DNA from: Mucilaginibacter sp. L3T2-6 | GTDB lineage: Bacteria; Bacteroidota; Bacteroidia; Sphingobacteriales; Sphingobacteriaceae | Reading direction: 5' to 3' | NCBI RefSeq assembly: GCF_030519355.1 | Contig: NZ_JAUMKC010000026.1 | Location: forward strand, 19,885-83,884 | DNA length: 64,000 nucleotides | In this document: piece after piece, positions 1-8,238 of the stretch | How the letters are laid out: every line of letters starts with the position of its first letter | Position numbering within the stretch: the stretch's first letter is position 1 | Translations under genes and position numbers: made by a program | Notes under the pieces: model-generated | Databases searched by the model: none | The model's input: the letters and a program-made list of their open reading frames with translations, nothing else | What the model was told of the DNA's origin: nothing

Positions 1-494
1 ATGTGATTATCGAGGTGAGTTAGCCGTATGCCAAATGCCTTTGCCTTCTCAATCTGGGCGCGCATTTCCTTTTCAGCTTCGTCAACTTTGGCATTTGCGC
101 CAAACTCTTCGTTCGACGGATAAAGATAACCGTCTTTATTCAACAGGCTCGGGGTTTGACCGGATGACGCCACACCACCCCATTTGTAGTTTTTCCACTC
201 CGCTGTTAGTGTCAAATGTATGCCCCAGTCCATTTCTGGATGAGCTTTTGCAAAGCCAGCGATCTCGGGAAACCATGGGCAAGGCACCATAATGCTCGCC
301 GAATTAATAACACCTTTGGTATAAGCCGACATAATTGCTGAATCGGCACTGTGTGAAAATCCGGCATCATCCGCATGGATAATGAGCAGTTTCGCATCTT
401 TGGGATAGCCTAATTTTTCGGCCAAATTCTTTTTTTGAGCGAATGTGATCAGGCAAACAAAAAACAGGGGGACAAAAGCGGTAAATCTTTTCAT
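1..494 (-). CDS. ChbG/YdjC-type carbohydrate deacetylase, 5' part only
   Basis: The gene starts at an ATG at 494 and runs off the left edge, so only about 164 residues are visible. A signal peptide (MKRFTAFVPLFFVCLITFAQ) is followed by the metal-site motif HADDAGFSHS, then GIHLTLTAEW and, near the edge, LTHLDNH. These are the hallmarks of the YdjC/ChbG/HpnK family, metal-dependent deacetylases of N-acetylated sugars with a TIM-barrel-like fold. The signal peptide places it in the periplasm or outside the cell. The substrate cannot be told from this part. The next gene on the same strand ends 59 bases upstream of the start. The family call is firm; whether the C-terminus is intact is unknown. 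Confidence 0.85.
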   Translation of the reverse strand, partial: MKRFTAFVPLFFVCLITFAQKKNLAEKLGYPKDAKLLIIHADDAGFSHSADSAIMSAYTKGVINSASIMVPCPWFPEIAGFAKAHPEMDWGIHLTLTAEWKNYKWGGVASSGQTPSLLNKDGYLYPSNEEFGANAKVDEAEKEMRAQIEKAKAFGIRLTHLDNH

Positions 495-553
495 ACAGGT
501 TATATTGGCTGACGGATGCCGGTAGCATTCCAATAAGCTAATATAAAGATGTT

Positions 554-1642
554 TTAGTTAACCTGCGTGCGCTTTCTACTCAAATACGCACGAACCGGTG
601 TATCATACACCAACATCACCAACCAGGCGAAACCGATCAAAAGCACGGTGCAGCAACCAATAATAATTGCCAGTTTTCCGGGGCCGGGTTTATTTGCGGC
701 ATAATAGTTGGCAAACATCCAGATAAAAGTATAATGCGTCATATAAAGCGGGTAGGATAGCCTGCCTGAGAAAATGCAAATTTTCTTTAAACCGTCAGCC
801 AACTTTGCTCCTGCCCCTAAAGCAACCAGTAACGGGAAATAAATAATTACTATCAGCGGTTCAACTATCCAATTCCACCTGGAAAAAGGGCTCACAAAGG
901 CAAGAAACAGTAATATTGCCAAACCAATAAAGCCCAGCCTGTTTTTGATGATCCAGTTGGATCGATAAATCAGCATTCCCGCTAAAAACGAAAAGGCCAC
1001 CCGGGCGGCGCCATCCCATTCATTACCCTTCCCCCAGCCGCCCATTAAATTGCCTGCGCGGTAACACACTGTACATAAAACAATTCCGGCAATTATGGTC
1101 AATACAAATAACAATTGCCGGCCTGCGCGCCATAGTACAGCAGCAAATAATATATTCGCAACATATTCCCAAAACAGAGACCAGGCAGGCGCATTAAAGC
1201 CGAATAAATTAAAGGCCCTGTCCTGAACAACCGGAAAAGGGATCATGAAGATCGAAGCAAGAAATATAACGATGATCCGTCCCGTGGAATAAGCTCCGGG
1301 GTGCCCGCCGAATGGGTCGAACAAAAAGGCAAGTAAGCCCAGTACCGAACCCAGAATAACCAGCGGGTGCAGCCGGATCAGCCTCGATTTAAAAAACTCC
1401 GCCATACCCATTTTGCCAATACGGTCGTCATACGCATAAGCGATCACAAATCCTGACAGGCAGAAAAAGAAATCGACTGCCAGAAAGCCGTGACCAATAA
1501 AATCCTGGCTGTAATTGGAATAAGCTACTTCCATAAAATGGAACAGTACAACAGAAATTGCGGCAATGCCACGCAGCCCGTCAAGTATTTCGAAATGTTG
1601 TTTGGTCTGCAGCAGGCCTGGTGATAATTTTTCTTGCTCCAT
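554..1642 (-). CDS. Acyltransferase 3 family (OafA/YrhL-like) membrane protein
   Basis: The product has 362 residues with about ten hydrophobic segments. The N-terminal LDGLRGIAAISVVLFHF contains the invariant Arg and His of membrane acyltransferase family 3. FFCLSGFVIAYAY and the repeated RLIRLHPL-type segment also fit. These enzymes move acyl groups, usually acetyl, across the inner membrane onto exported sugars such as O-antigen, glucans or antibiotics. I chose the ATG at 1642; a TTG lies one codon upstream. There is no soluble SGNH domain at the C-terminus, unlike many OafA proteins. The acceptor is unknown. It lies on the same strand as the ChbG-like gene, with no operon evidence beyond closeness. 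Confidence 0.85.
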   Translation of the reverse strand: MEQEKLSPGLLQTKQHFEILDGLRGIAAISVVLFHFMEVAYSNYSQDFIGHGFLAVDFFFCLSGFVIAYAYDDRIGKMGMAEFFKSRLIRLHPLVILGSVLGLLAFLFDPFGGHPGAYSTGRIIVIFLASIFMIPFPVVQDRAFNLFGFNAPAWSLFWEYVANILFAAVLWRAGRQLLFVLTIIAGIVLCTVCYRAGNLMGGWGKGNEWDGAARVAFSFLAGMLIYRSNWIIKNRLGFIGLAILLFLAFVSPFSRWNWIVEPLIVIIYFPLLVALGAGAKLADGLKKICIFSGRLSYPLYMTHYTFIWMFANYYAANKPGPGKLAIIIGCCTVLLIGFAWLVMLVYDTPVRAYLSRKRTQVN

Positions 1643-1835
1643 CAATTCGTTTCAAATACGGGTTGGCAACAAGAATAGCCAATAATGGCGGCTTCGTCAA
1701 TTAAATTGACAAATCAGGGCAGGAAAAGGGCGCATACAATGGATGTTAGCCTGTAAAACGGGCAAGGCTTAGCACCTAGCGTTTCCGATAGTAAGATTAA
1801 GTATGCGGAGAATACCGGTATCAGATCCAGCCGCT

Positions 1836-2009
1836 TTAAAAGCAGCCTGGCTCATGATTAATACCAAATGGCATTTTGTTAACCCGGCCATGCGAGTTGT
1901 CAAACACCTTGTAGTGCAGAGATACTTTTTTGTACGAATGTTGAATGACCTGCATTTCGACAGCTGGTTCAATCTTCTCGGGTTGAACAGCTTTAGCAAC
2001 TTTTTTCAT
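1836..2009 (-). CDS. Small hypothetical protein, 57 residues
   Basis: The frame begins MKKVAKAVQPEKIEPAVEMQ and ends GINHEPGCF, then TAA. An AGGAGGGG purine run sits a few bases before the ATG, a strong ribosome-binding site for this phylum. There is no signal peptide or membrane segment; the N-terminus is basic and the rest is mixed-charge. Longer overlapping frames on both strands (1769-1999 and 1803-2036) lack such a site and read like noise, so this one is preferred. I do not recognise the family. It stands alone between the acyltransferase and the lipase-maturation-factor homologue, with about 136 bases of AT-rich DNA upstream. Confidence 0.55.
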   Translation of the reverse strand: MKKVAKAVQPEKIEPAVEMQVIQHSYKKVSLHYKVFDNSHGRVNKMPFGINHEPGCF

Positions 2010-2145
2010 AACCCCTCCTATAATTGGTTTAACTAAGTTAATTATTAATTAAGCCATTTCAAATATTTTTTTGAATAAAGATTCTCTACTCCGGTGTAGT
2101 GAATTAGAATGCGGGTTTATTAAAATAATACGCCCGGCAGTGGGC

Positions 2146-3678
2146 CTACTTCACCCATTCCATCTCTTTTAAATACCTCGCCAACAACTGATTATCTGAA
2201 GATAATGCCGGAATCCAATCTCCAACTTTTTTTCTTGTCCAATATAAATTTTGCGGATTGCCCGGCTTTGCGAAATTGTAGATATATAATGTGGCCCTGA
2301 TATAACGCGGCGGCTTGCCTGGAAAAGGGTTACCGGCAAACAGCCCCACCGCATCTTTGTCATTATGCAGCAATTTCCAAACCATGTTATAAGTCCATGG
2401 GTATTGGTCGGCGGTTGACATGGAGGCAAACCACATTTGCCAGTCTAACCGTAGCTGGTAAGGTGCTATTTGTGGCGGGCGCTTATTTAATAACACCGGC
2501 AGGCCTTTGTAAATATATGGTTTCCATATCGCATGGCCCCCGGTGGTGTCATCGTTAGTACCTTCAAAAATTACATTGGGCCGCTCCCTGCCTACGGTTC
2601 CAAATGCGCCGTAGGTATTCACCAGGTCGAGCGGGTCGAACGAGCCGTTCATAATTTGTTTGGCGGAGAGGATATTCAACGCAGGCTCAACACTCAGCAT
2701 TCCCAATATAATGGTAACTATCCATATGAACCTGGGTGTCCCTGCCTGCTCCTCAGCGCCCCGGACTGCCGCTTCGGCTTTCCGGACAAGCTGACGGGGT
2801 AAAACCCCCGACAAAAAGGCATCATCAAAACAAGCAATTGCCGGCACGATGGTTAACCAGTTGAGGAAAGAAAGATTACCGCTTAGAATGATAACGATTT
2901 GAAAGCCTATGATAACTATGCCGGCTATATGCCGCCCTGCCCTGGGCCAAAATACAAAAAGCGGTGCTACCAACTCAGCCAGCCAATTAAACCAAACGCC
3001 AATTTTTAACAACATTCGTGGCAAAAAGTGGAACCACCTACTTAAGGGGCCGGGAATAGGTTGAGTTTCGAAGAAATAATTTAACGCAGTACCGTCGCGC
3101 CATATCGCATCGCCTCTGAACTTTATTAACCCCGCTCCAAACATGATGCGAAAAGTTAGCCACCGGAACAAAACGATAACCGGAAAAGGCGGCGGTTGTT
3201 TGGGAAATGGCCGCATATCGAAAAATGGACAGAGGAAAATAGCAAGAAAACCTGTTTCAGTTAACTGAATTTCCCATCCATAGCCATACCAGTCTTGCCC
3301 GATGTGGTTAAAAGACATATATAACAGCCACAAAACTGTTAAAGAAAGGCCGTTAGTGTAACCGGCCAATGTTGCAAGAGACAGCACAAATCCAATCCAT
3401 GCTACCACCAGCAACGCCGTATCCGAGTGCCAGAACCAAAAGAGGGACGGCAGATGCATAAACCCCGACGCCTCGGAACCATAAGCCTGGCCAATCTGCT
3501 TTAAGTATAAGCTCGCCGGCAGCAAACCGTTAGAGCCGATTAAAGGAACAACTTGATTGATAGCAACCACGAAAGCAACGGCATATACTGCGCCTAACAA
3601 ACGCAAAAGGACAAACCGGGTGAGCCAGTAGTTAGGTGCCCCGGCCGGGCCAAAAGTTCCTGTGGATGCGCTGTCCAT
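2146..3678 (-). CDS. Lipase maturation factor (LMF1/DUF1222) family membrane protein
   Basis: The product has 510 residues with roughly eight to ten membrane segments and a soluble C-terminal region. The segment LIKFRGDAIWRDGTALNYFF followed by TQPIPGPLSRWFHFLP is the family signature known from animal LMF1, an ER protein needed to fold lipoprotein lipases; the bacterial role is not established. I start at the ATG at 3678 (MDSASTGTFG), preceded by GAAGGT. The frame stays open 29 codons further upstream, but that extension is Cys-rich and overlaps the intergenic region. It lies 98 bases downstream of the YncE-like gene on the same strand. Confidence 0.85.
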   Translation of the reverse strand: MDSASTGTFGPAGAPNYWLTRFVLLRLLGAVYAVAFVVAINQVVPLIGSNGLLPASLYLKQIGQAYGSEASGFMHLPSLFWFWHSDTALLVVAWIGFVLSLATLAGYTNGLSLTVLWLLYMSFNHIGQDWYGYGWEIQLTETGFLAIFLCPFFDMRPFPKQPPPFPVIVLFRWLTFRIMFGAGLIKFRGDAIWRDGTALNYFFETQPIPGPLSRWFHFLPRMLLKIGVWFNWLAELVAPLFVFWPRAGRHIAGIVIIGFQIVIILSGNLSFLNWLTIVPAIACFDDAFLSGVLPRQLVRKAEAAVRGAEEQAGTPRFIWIVTIILGMLSVEPALNILSAKQIMNGSFDPLDLVNTYGAFGTVGRERPNVIFEGTNDDTTGGHAIWKPYIYKGLPVLLNKRPPQIAPYQLRLDWQMWFASMSTADQYPWTYNMVWKLLHNDKDAVGLFAGNPFPGKPPRYIRATLYIYNFAKPGNPQNLYWTRKKVGDWIPALSSDNQLLARYLKEMEWVK

Positions 3679-3776
3679 TTTACCTTCATTGTTACTTATT
3701 AAACAATTCCGGCAAAAAAAGTTCAACGCGCTTTCTAAATAAAAGCACGCCGAAACGGCCGTCAAATCGGGCTATT

Positions 3777-4790
3777 TCACTTCCCCACCTCGATCACATG
3801 AAATGTCCCGGAAACCTGTTTTGGCCGTCCGCCTGCCGGGTTGGGCTCTGTTTTGGCAGTCGGCAGAAATAAGTGGTGAGTTACTTCATCCAGGCCGATC
3901 GTGCGGGCGCCGGGCTCGGTAGGAATATTCTCCACAAATTCGAATTTGTTGGCGTTTATTTCCCTTACAACTGAAATATTTCCATTGCCGTTTGAAGCAT
4001 AGGCCAATTTCAATTGATTATCAAATACAACGCCATCCGTATTACCAATAGGGAATTTGGCAATAGTTTTGCCGTTTGCCGCGTCCATCACTACCATGGT
4101 TTTTGAGTCGCCGCAGCCAATAAAAAGGCGGTTGGTTTTACGGTCGATGGCCAGGCCGCTGGGGGCTTCTCCGCCGTCTATTTTATATCTTGCAGTTTCT
4201 TTGTAAGTCATAGCATCAAAAACAATTACCGTACTGGTACCCTCACCGTTTACAAATATTTTGCCTTTACCGTCTGATACCGCTGTTTCAGGTTTATCGC
4301 CAAGCGGCACGGTAGCTACAACCATTCCTGATGCCGGGTCGAGCACGGTCGCATCTTTACTCCGTCCGTTACAGGTAATGATCTTTTTCGAAAAGTCGTC
4401 ATAAAAAATAGCGTCCGGATTTTGGCCAACTGCAATCTGAGTCAAAACCTTTAAAGTGCCAATATCAAACACCACAACCGCGTTGGCGCGACCGGCGCTG
4501 ATATAACCCTTGCCCAGCGAAGGCACGAGGGCAATGCCATGGACGCCAGGCGTGTTGGGTATGTAACCCACCGAGTCGCCGGTTGCTGCATCAAGTACAT
4601 TTACCTGGTTGCCATGCGACACATACAGCCTTTTTGCCGCGCCATCGGCGGTGATGTAGTCCCAACCGCCGGAGCTGGCTATTTTATACTTTTTAATTAC
4701 ATGGAAGCCTGTTTTTTGCTGTGCTTTAGCCGGAACGGTCAGGCATAGTGCCATGCCGGACAACAGCATAGCCGTAGTTATTTTTTTCAT
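3777..4790 (-). CDS. Secreted YncE/YVTN-type beta-propeller protein
   Basis: This 337-residue protein has a signal peptide (MKKITTAMLLSGMALCLTVPAKA). Repeated blades of about 40 residues follow, with motifs such as LYVSHGNQVNVLDAATGDSV, VVVFDIGTLKVLTQIAVGQNPD and TVIVFDAMTYKETARYKIDG. This is the YVTN beta-propeller family (YncE-like), usually a periplasmic or extracytoplasmic binding or scaffold protein without catalysis. No metal or haem motif is visible. Its promoter region holds two copies of GGTTTACAC at an 11-bp spacing and a separate palindrome (listed apart). The lipase-maturation-factor homologue follows on the same strand. Confidence 0.85.
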   Translation of the reverse strand: MKKITTAMLLSGMALCLTVPAKAQQKTGFHVIKKYKIASSGGWDYITADGAAKRLYVSHGNQVNVLDAATGDSVGYIPNTPGVHGIALVPSLGKGYISAGRANAVVVFDIGTLKVLTQIAVGQNPDAIFYDDFSKKIITCNGRSKDATVLDPASGMVVATVPLGDKPETAVSDGKGKIFVNGEGTSTVIVFDAMTYKETARYKIDGGEAPSGLAIDRKTNRLFIGCGDSKTMVVMDAANGKTIAKFPIGNTDGVVFDNQLKLAYASNGNGNISVVREINANKFEFVENIPTEPGARTIGLDEVTHHLFLPTAKTEPNPAGGRPKQVSGTFHVIEVGK

Positions 4791-4909
4791 CGGGGTTAAT
4801 TTTAATTTTTAACCAAGTTAATCATAAAATCTGTCAAAAATCTGTAGTTAATTATATAGCTACGTTCCTTACTGCCAGATGAAAATTTATCTTATTCGTA
4901 ATAATTCAG

Positions 4910-4929
4910 GGTTTACACAAGGTTTACAC
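4910..4929. promoter_or_regulatory. Phased direct repeat upstream of the YncE-like gene
   Basis: GGTTTACAC occurs at 4910-4918 and again at 4921-4929, an 11-bp period, about 120-140 bases upstream of the YncE-like start at 4790. Direct repeats one helical turn apart are typical of OmpR/PhoB-class binding sites. No such regulator is encoded beside it; the lone receiver at 6918 has no DNA-binding domain. Confidence 0.3.
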
Positions 4930-4989
4930 TTTTTGCCTGAAACCCTAACACAACAAACTGATAATAAGCAAGTTAAATGATTTCAGTTG

Positions 4990-5005
4990 GGTTACACCTG
5001 TAACC
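4990..5005. repeat. 16-bp inverted repeat
   Basis: GGTTACA at 4990-4996 and TGTAACC at 4999-5005 are a perfect inverted repeat around CC. It lies 42 bases past the end of the 5047-5772 gene and about 200 bases upstream of the YncE-like gene. No T-tract follows on either strand, so an operator is more likely than a terminator. Confidence 0.35.
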
Positions 5006-5046
5006 TTGCGCCAGCGCCTTAAAATCGCTTATTATTAGCACACTAT

Positions 5047-5772
5047 TTACAACCTCGCTGCTGCCCTCTCACCTATTCCTGGCATATCACGCTGCAAAGT
5101 AATCAACAATTCATCTGCAGCATTTTCGCAAAGCGGCAACAGCTTTTTCGGAACCATAAAGGGTATACCTGTAATCTGCGAGCCCGATAATTGAGAAAGG
5201 GCGCTTTTGGTAGTTTCGAATACCTTTTGGCCTTTTTTGTTGAATAGCGAAATGGTGGCACTGGCTTTTATTTTTACCAAAGCCATTTTAGGCCCCACCC
5301 CTCTTTTGTCAAGTTCAAACTTTACAAATATTTTCATTATGCCATCACAATCAGGAAAAATAACAAACATCTCTTTCTCGTTGTCATTTTTCTTTTGGTC
5401 TGGTAATACCTGGTAACCAGGTACAGGCAGGTTGGTCCTAAAACTTAAAATATCATCCACGTTACCATTTTCCGGTATAAATTGCCTGTAGTCCCTATTA
5501 CCAAGCACTTCTTTTTCAGGCAAAAGCCGGAAGGGAAATTTATCGGCATCGTTTTTAAAGAACTGCGCCCTGAAGTTTTTAAGAATTGGCAGGATATTCC
5601 AGGCGGTATCTTCTGCCAGTTTTGCTGAGTTTAACAAATCTTGCTGCGATGGCTTATCCACAAAACCCAGTTGCTTAGGCATGTACAACGAAACCAGTGC
5701 AACCTTTTTCTCCTGTGCGAAGCTTTGAAGTGTAAACAACACTACGAATACAAATAGAGGTATTTTTTTCAT
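5047..5772 (-). CDS. Secreted hypothetical protein
   Basis: The protein has 241 residues and a clear signal peptide (MKKIPLFVFVVLFTLQSFAQ) cut before EKKVALVSLY. The mature part is mixed-charge with no membrane segments or motifs that I recognise. The opening KKVALVSLYMPKQLGFVDK and the later KIKASATISLFNKKGQKVFE suggest a beta-rich fold. It is flanked by genes on the same strand but with sizeable gaps, so it is probably a single transcription unit. I assign no function. Confidence 0.7.
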   Translation of the reverse strand: MKKIPLFVFVVLFTLQSFAQEKKVALVSLYMPKQLGFVDKPSQQDLLNSAKLAEDTAWNILPILKNFRAQFFKNDADKFPFRLLPEKEVLGNRDYRQFIPENGNVDDILSFRTNLPVPGYQVLPDQKKNDNEKEMFVIFPDCDGIMKIFVKFELDKRGVGPKMALVKIKASATISLFNKKGQKVFETTKSALSQLSGSQITGIPFMVPKKLLPLCENAADELLITLQRDMPGIGERAAARL

Positions 5773-5842
5773 TTTTCCTGACCGGCAATTATGCCTGATT
5801 TTTGAGCTGACTATACCAGCAAAAATCAGGCCCTGATCGTAA

Positions 5843-6730
5843 TTATATAAAATTATTGCTTGCCAGCCATTTTGCTATAAGTTCCTTGTAACCGCCAATG
5901 CCGCCGGTGGTGCTGCGGATGCCGTAGCCATGGCCGCCGGTCGGATAAATATGCAGCTCGGCCGGAACTTTAACCTGCTTTAAAGCACGGTAATAAAAAA
6001 GGGCGTTATCAGCATTGATAGGGTCATCTTCTGTCTGAAAGATAAAGGTTGGCGGCGTTTTTTCCGTTACCCTGATTTCCGGCGCCAACTGGCCGGGTTG
6101 TTTTTCATTTGCCAAATAAGCCGGGTAAGTTAATATAGTAAAATCAGGACGGCAGCCTACATCATCGGCTGAATCAACCGGTTGATAAGTTCTTTTATCA
6201 TAACTGTTGCTAACCAGCGCCGAAAGATGCCCTCCGGCCGAGAAACCCATAATGCCGATATGATCAGGTTTTATACCCCACTTCACTGCATTATAACGCA
6301 CTATACCCATAGCGCGCTGCGCATCCTGTAACGGCAATTCGTATCTGAGTTTACCCGGGAACGGCGGAACACGATACTTCAGCAAAACTGCTGTCACCCC
6401 TATCGAATTAAACCATTCGCAAATTTCAGTCCCTTCCAAATCCATTGCCAATATATAATAACCACCGCCCGGACAAACAACTACAGCCGTGCCGTTCGGA
6501 TGTTTGGGTTTAAAAACTTTAATGGTCGGGTCGGTAATATCGCCCAAACGGATTACATCCTTGCCACTAACCTTGTCGTCTGTAGGTTTAGTAATATCGT
6601 GCTCAACCAGTTTATGCCCATTCGCCGTATAAATTATTCTGTCTTTCGGCCATAAATTAATTTCGGCAGGGCTTTGAGCATTAGCTATTGCAGTCATGAG
6701 GCAAAACAAGGCTGATATGTACGTTTTCAT
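5843..6730 (-). CDS. Secreted alpha/beta hydrolase (acetylesterase-like)
   Basis: The product has 295 residues with a signal peptide ending IANAQ. The oxyanion segment CPGGGYYILAMDLEG near residues 86-100, the nucleophile elbow GIMGFSAGGH with Ser164, and a C-terminal TGGHGYG with the likely catalytic His identify the BD-FAE/Axe-like branch of alpha/beta hydrolases, which includes carbohydrate acetylesterases. The closest relative in the window is the N-terminal half of the two-domain protein at 21679, which shares the CPGGG-ILxMDxEG segment. A xylan or pectin deacetylating role is plausible from that and from the arabinose block, but it is an inference. Confidence 0.85.
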   Translation of the reverse strand: MKTYISALFCLMTAIANAQSPAEINLWPKDRIIYTANGHKLVEHDITKPTDDKVSGKDVIRLGDITDPTIKVFKPKHPNGTAVVVCPGGGYYILAMDLEGTEICEWFNSIGVTAVLLKYRVPPFPGKLRYELPLQDAQRAMGIVRYNAVKWGIKPDHIGIMGFSAGGHLSALVSNSYDKRTYQPVDSADDVGCRPDFTILTYPAYLANEKQPGQLAPEIRVTEKTPPTFIFQTEDDPINADNALFYYRALKQVKVPAELHIYPTGGHGYGIRSTTGGIGGYKELIAKWLASNNFI

Positions 6731-6735
6731 TGCTT

Positions 6736-6765
6736 TAAAAGTACGGTTAAAAAGTTACCTGTCAA
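6736..6765 (-). promoter_or_regulatory. Candidate Bacteroidota promoter for the 5843-6730 esterase
   Basis: On the minus strand TTG (6763-6765) is followed after 19 bases by TACTTTTA (6736-6743), close to the Bacteroidota -33 TTTG and -7 TAnnTTTG pattern. It sits just before the ATG at 6730, leaving almost no leader. Confidence 0.35.
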
Positions 6766-6917
6766 TAAAAATAACGCGCGGTATTCCCCATGTTGACTGT
6801 AAAAAATAAGCCCCATGTCAATCTATAGTCACTTTTATAATACAATCTATTAAAATTCCCGGGAGCCAAAACATTTGATTTTGCAATGGTGTTATCAGCT
6901 TACCAATTGTAAAAATT

Positions 6918-7295
6918 ATGTCGAAAAGAATTTTGATCGTAGAGGATGACCGTGATATTCTCGGCTTGTTGAAAGACCTTTTAGAAGACGAAGGTTATGA
7001 AGTGGCTGCCCTAAACTACACCGAATCCATCATCAAAAGCATTAAAGAATATGCGCCGGATTTGGTGATGCTGGATTTTTTACTGGCGGGCATTAATGGC
7101 GGTGAGCTATGCCATGAAATTAAGGCCACGCCGGAAACATCGCATTTGCCGGTCATTATGGCTTCTGCTTTTCCGCGCGTGCTCGATTCGCTTGGCAATT
7201 ATGGTTCCGACGCATTTTTAGTTAAACCATTTGATATAGAGGTGGTGCTGCGTACGGTGAGGGACTGTATAGAGAACAGGATGATTCACGCCTAG
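6918..7295 (+). CDS. Single-domain response regulator (receiver only)
   Basis: This 125-residue protein is a bare CheY-like receiver. Acidic residues E9-D10-D11 and phospho-acceptor Asp53 (in LVMLDFLLAG) are present, with Ser83 in the Thr/Ser position and Lys103 in FLVKPFD, so it should be phosphorylated. There is no output domain and no histidine kinase nearby; it would act through protein contacts or in a phosphorelay with a kinase encoded elsewhere. It is transcribed alone and converges on the MscS gene, with a strong hairpin between them. Confidence 0.9.
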   Translation: MSKRILIVEDDRDILGLLKDLLEDEGYEVAALNYTESIIKSIKEYAPDLVMLDFLLAGINGGELCHEIKATPETSHLPVIMASAFPRVLDSLGNYGSDAFLVKPFDIEVVLRTVRDCIENRMIHA

Positions 7296-7316
7296 CAGGC
7301 TGCCGGTTCACAATGT

Positions 7317-7346
7317 CTTAGCACAGGTGTGCCAGCCTGTGCTAAG
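7317..7346. terminator. Hairpin between convergent genes
   Basis: CTTAGCACAGG (7317-7327) and CCTGTGCTAAG (7336-7346) form a perfect 11-bp stem with an 8-base loop between the receiver gene and the MscS gene. There is no T-tract on either side, so it may protect 3' ends or pause polymerase rather than act as a classic intrinsic terminator. Confidence 0.55.
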
Positions 7347-7356
7347 CACTATCATC

Positions 7357-8148
7357 TTACAACCCATCCAGCTTGACCCCTGCTGCCTTTATATTTTGCA
7401 GCAGTGTTGCCATTAACTTCAGCCGCTTATCCTCGTACCCGTGTGCTTCTACCCAAACATTGGTCATCACCGTATAGCCGTCTTTTTCGAGCGACGAAAC
7501 GCCTATGCGACGGGCCGGCTCCGCAAGAATGCTTTCTTCTTTGTCAATCGTGTCGTTAATCACTTTCGTTAGCTGGTTAAGATCCACAGCGTTGCCGAAT
7601 TTATAAGTTATATCCAGCCGGCGCTTTCCTTCACGGCTGATATTGATGATAACCTCGTTAGAGAGCTTGCTGTTTGGAACAATGACGGTGCGATTGTCAA
7701 ACGTCCGCACTATAGTGTAAAATATTTGTATCGATGTTACCGTCCCTTCTAATCCCTGGGTAATAATATTATCACCGACAACAAACGGCTTCAACAGCAG
7801 GATAAGCACGCCACTGGCGAAATTCTGTAAAGTACCCGACAAGGCCAGGCCTGCTGCCACACCAAAAGCACCAACCAGCGCGGTAAAGATAGTGAGCTGG
7901 AAGCCCATGATCTGGACGACGCAGATTACCAATAACAATCGCAGTATCACAGCTATAAGGCTGACCAGAAAAGGCTTAAGGGTGGGGTCAACATTCTTTC
8001 TTTCCAAATTACCATGCGACCACTTACCGAAAAGCCTGATCAGCCAAAGCCCGGTAATCAATACGACTATGCCCAGCAATACCTTTGGCCCGCTGGTTAA
8101 CAGCCAGTGGTAAAAATGTGTAATCAGCGTATTTATATCAAAATGCAT
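7357..8148 (-). CDS. Small mechanosensitive channel, MscS family
   Basis: The product has 263 residues. Three N-terminal membrane helices come first. The third, pore-lining helix is Gly/Ala-rich (FGVAAGLALSGTLQNFASGV) and leads into LLLKPFVVGDNI. The beta domain has the typical VRTFDNRTVIVPNSKLSN. Length and layout match MscS (about 286 residues), an inner-membrane channel that opens under osmotic downshock. It is a single gene, convergent with the receiver gene. Confidence 0.92.
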   Translation of the reverse strand: MHFDINTLITHFYHWLLTSGPKVLLGIVVLITGLWLIRLFGKWSHGNLERKNVDPTLKPFLVSLIAVILRLLLVICVVQIMGFQLTIFTALVGAFGVAAGLALSGTLQNFASGVLILLLKPFVVGDNIITQGLEGTVTSIQIFYTIVRTFDNRTVIVPNSKLSNEVIINISREGKRRLDITYKFGNAVDLNQLTKVINDTIDKEESILAEPARRIGVSSLEKDGYTVMTNVWVEAHGYEDKRLKLMATLLQNIKAAGVKLDGL

Positions 8149-8238
8149 AAGGGTTGAACTTAATTGCTACTGAAAATACGCTTGCATAAAGCAAATTGTT
8201 TGAATACCGGTATATTAGAAACCTATTAATGAATTGCC

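Noticed and set aside
1769..2036. Two overlapping frames of 76-77 codons near 1.8-2.0 kb
   Set aside because: Neither has a ribosome-binding site or protein-like pattern; the 57-residue frame at 1836-2009 in the same stretch has both.
4908..5010. Possible CRISPR-like repetition of GGTTTACAC and GGTTACACC
   Set aside because: Only two short direct copies and one palindrome exist, with no spacers and no cas genes in the window.
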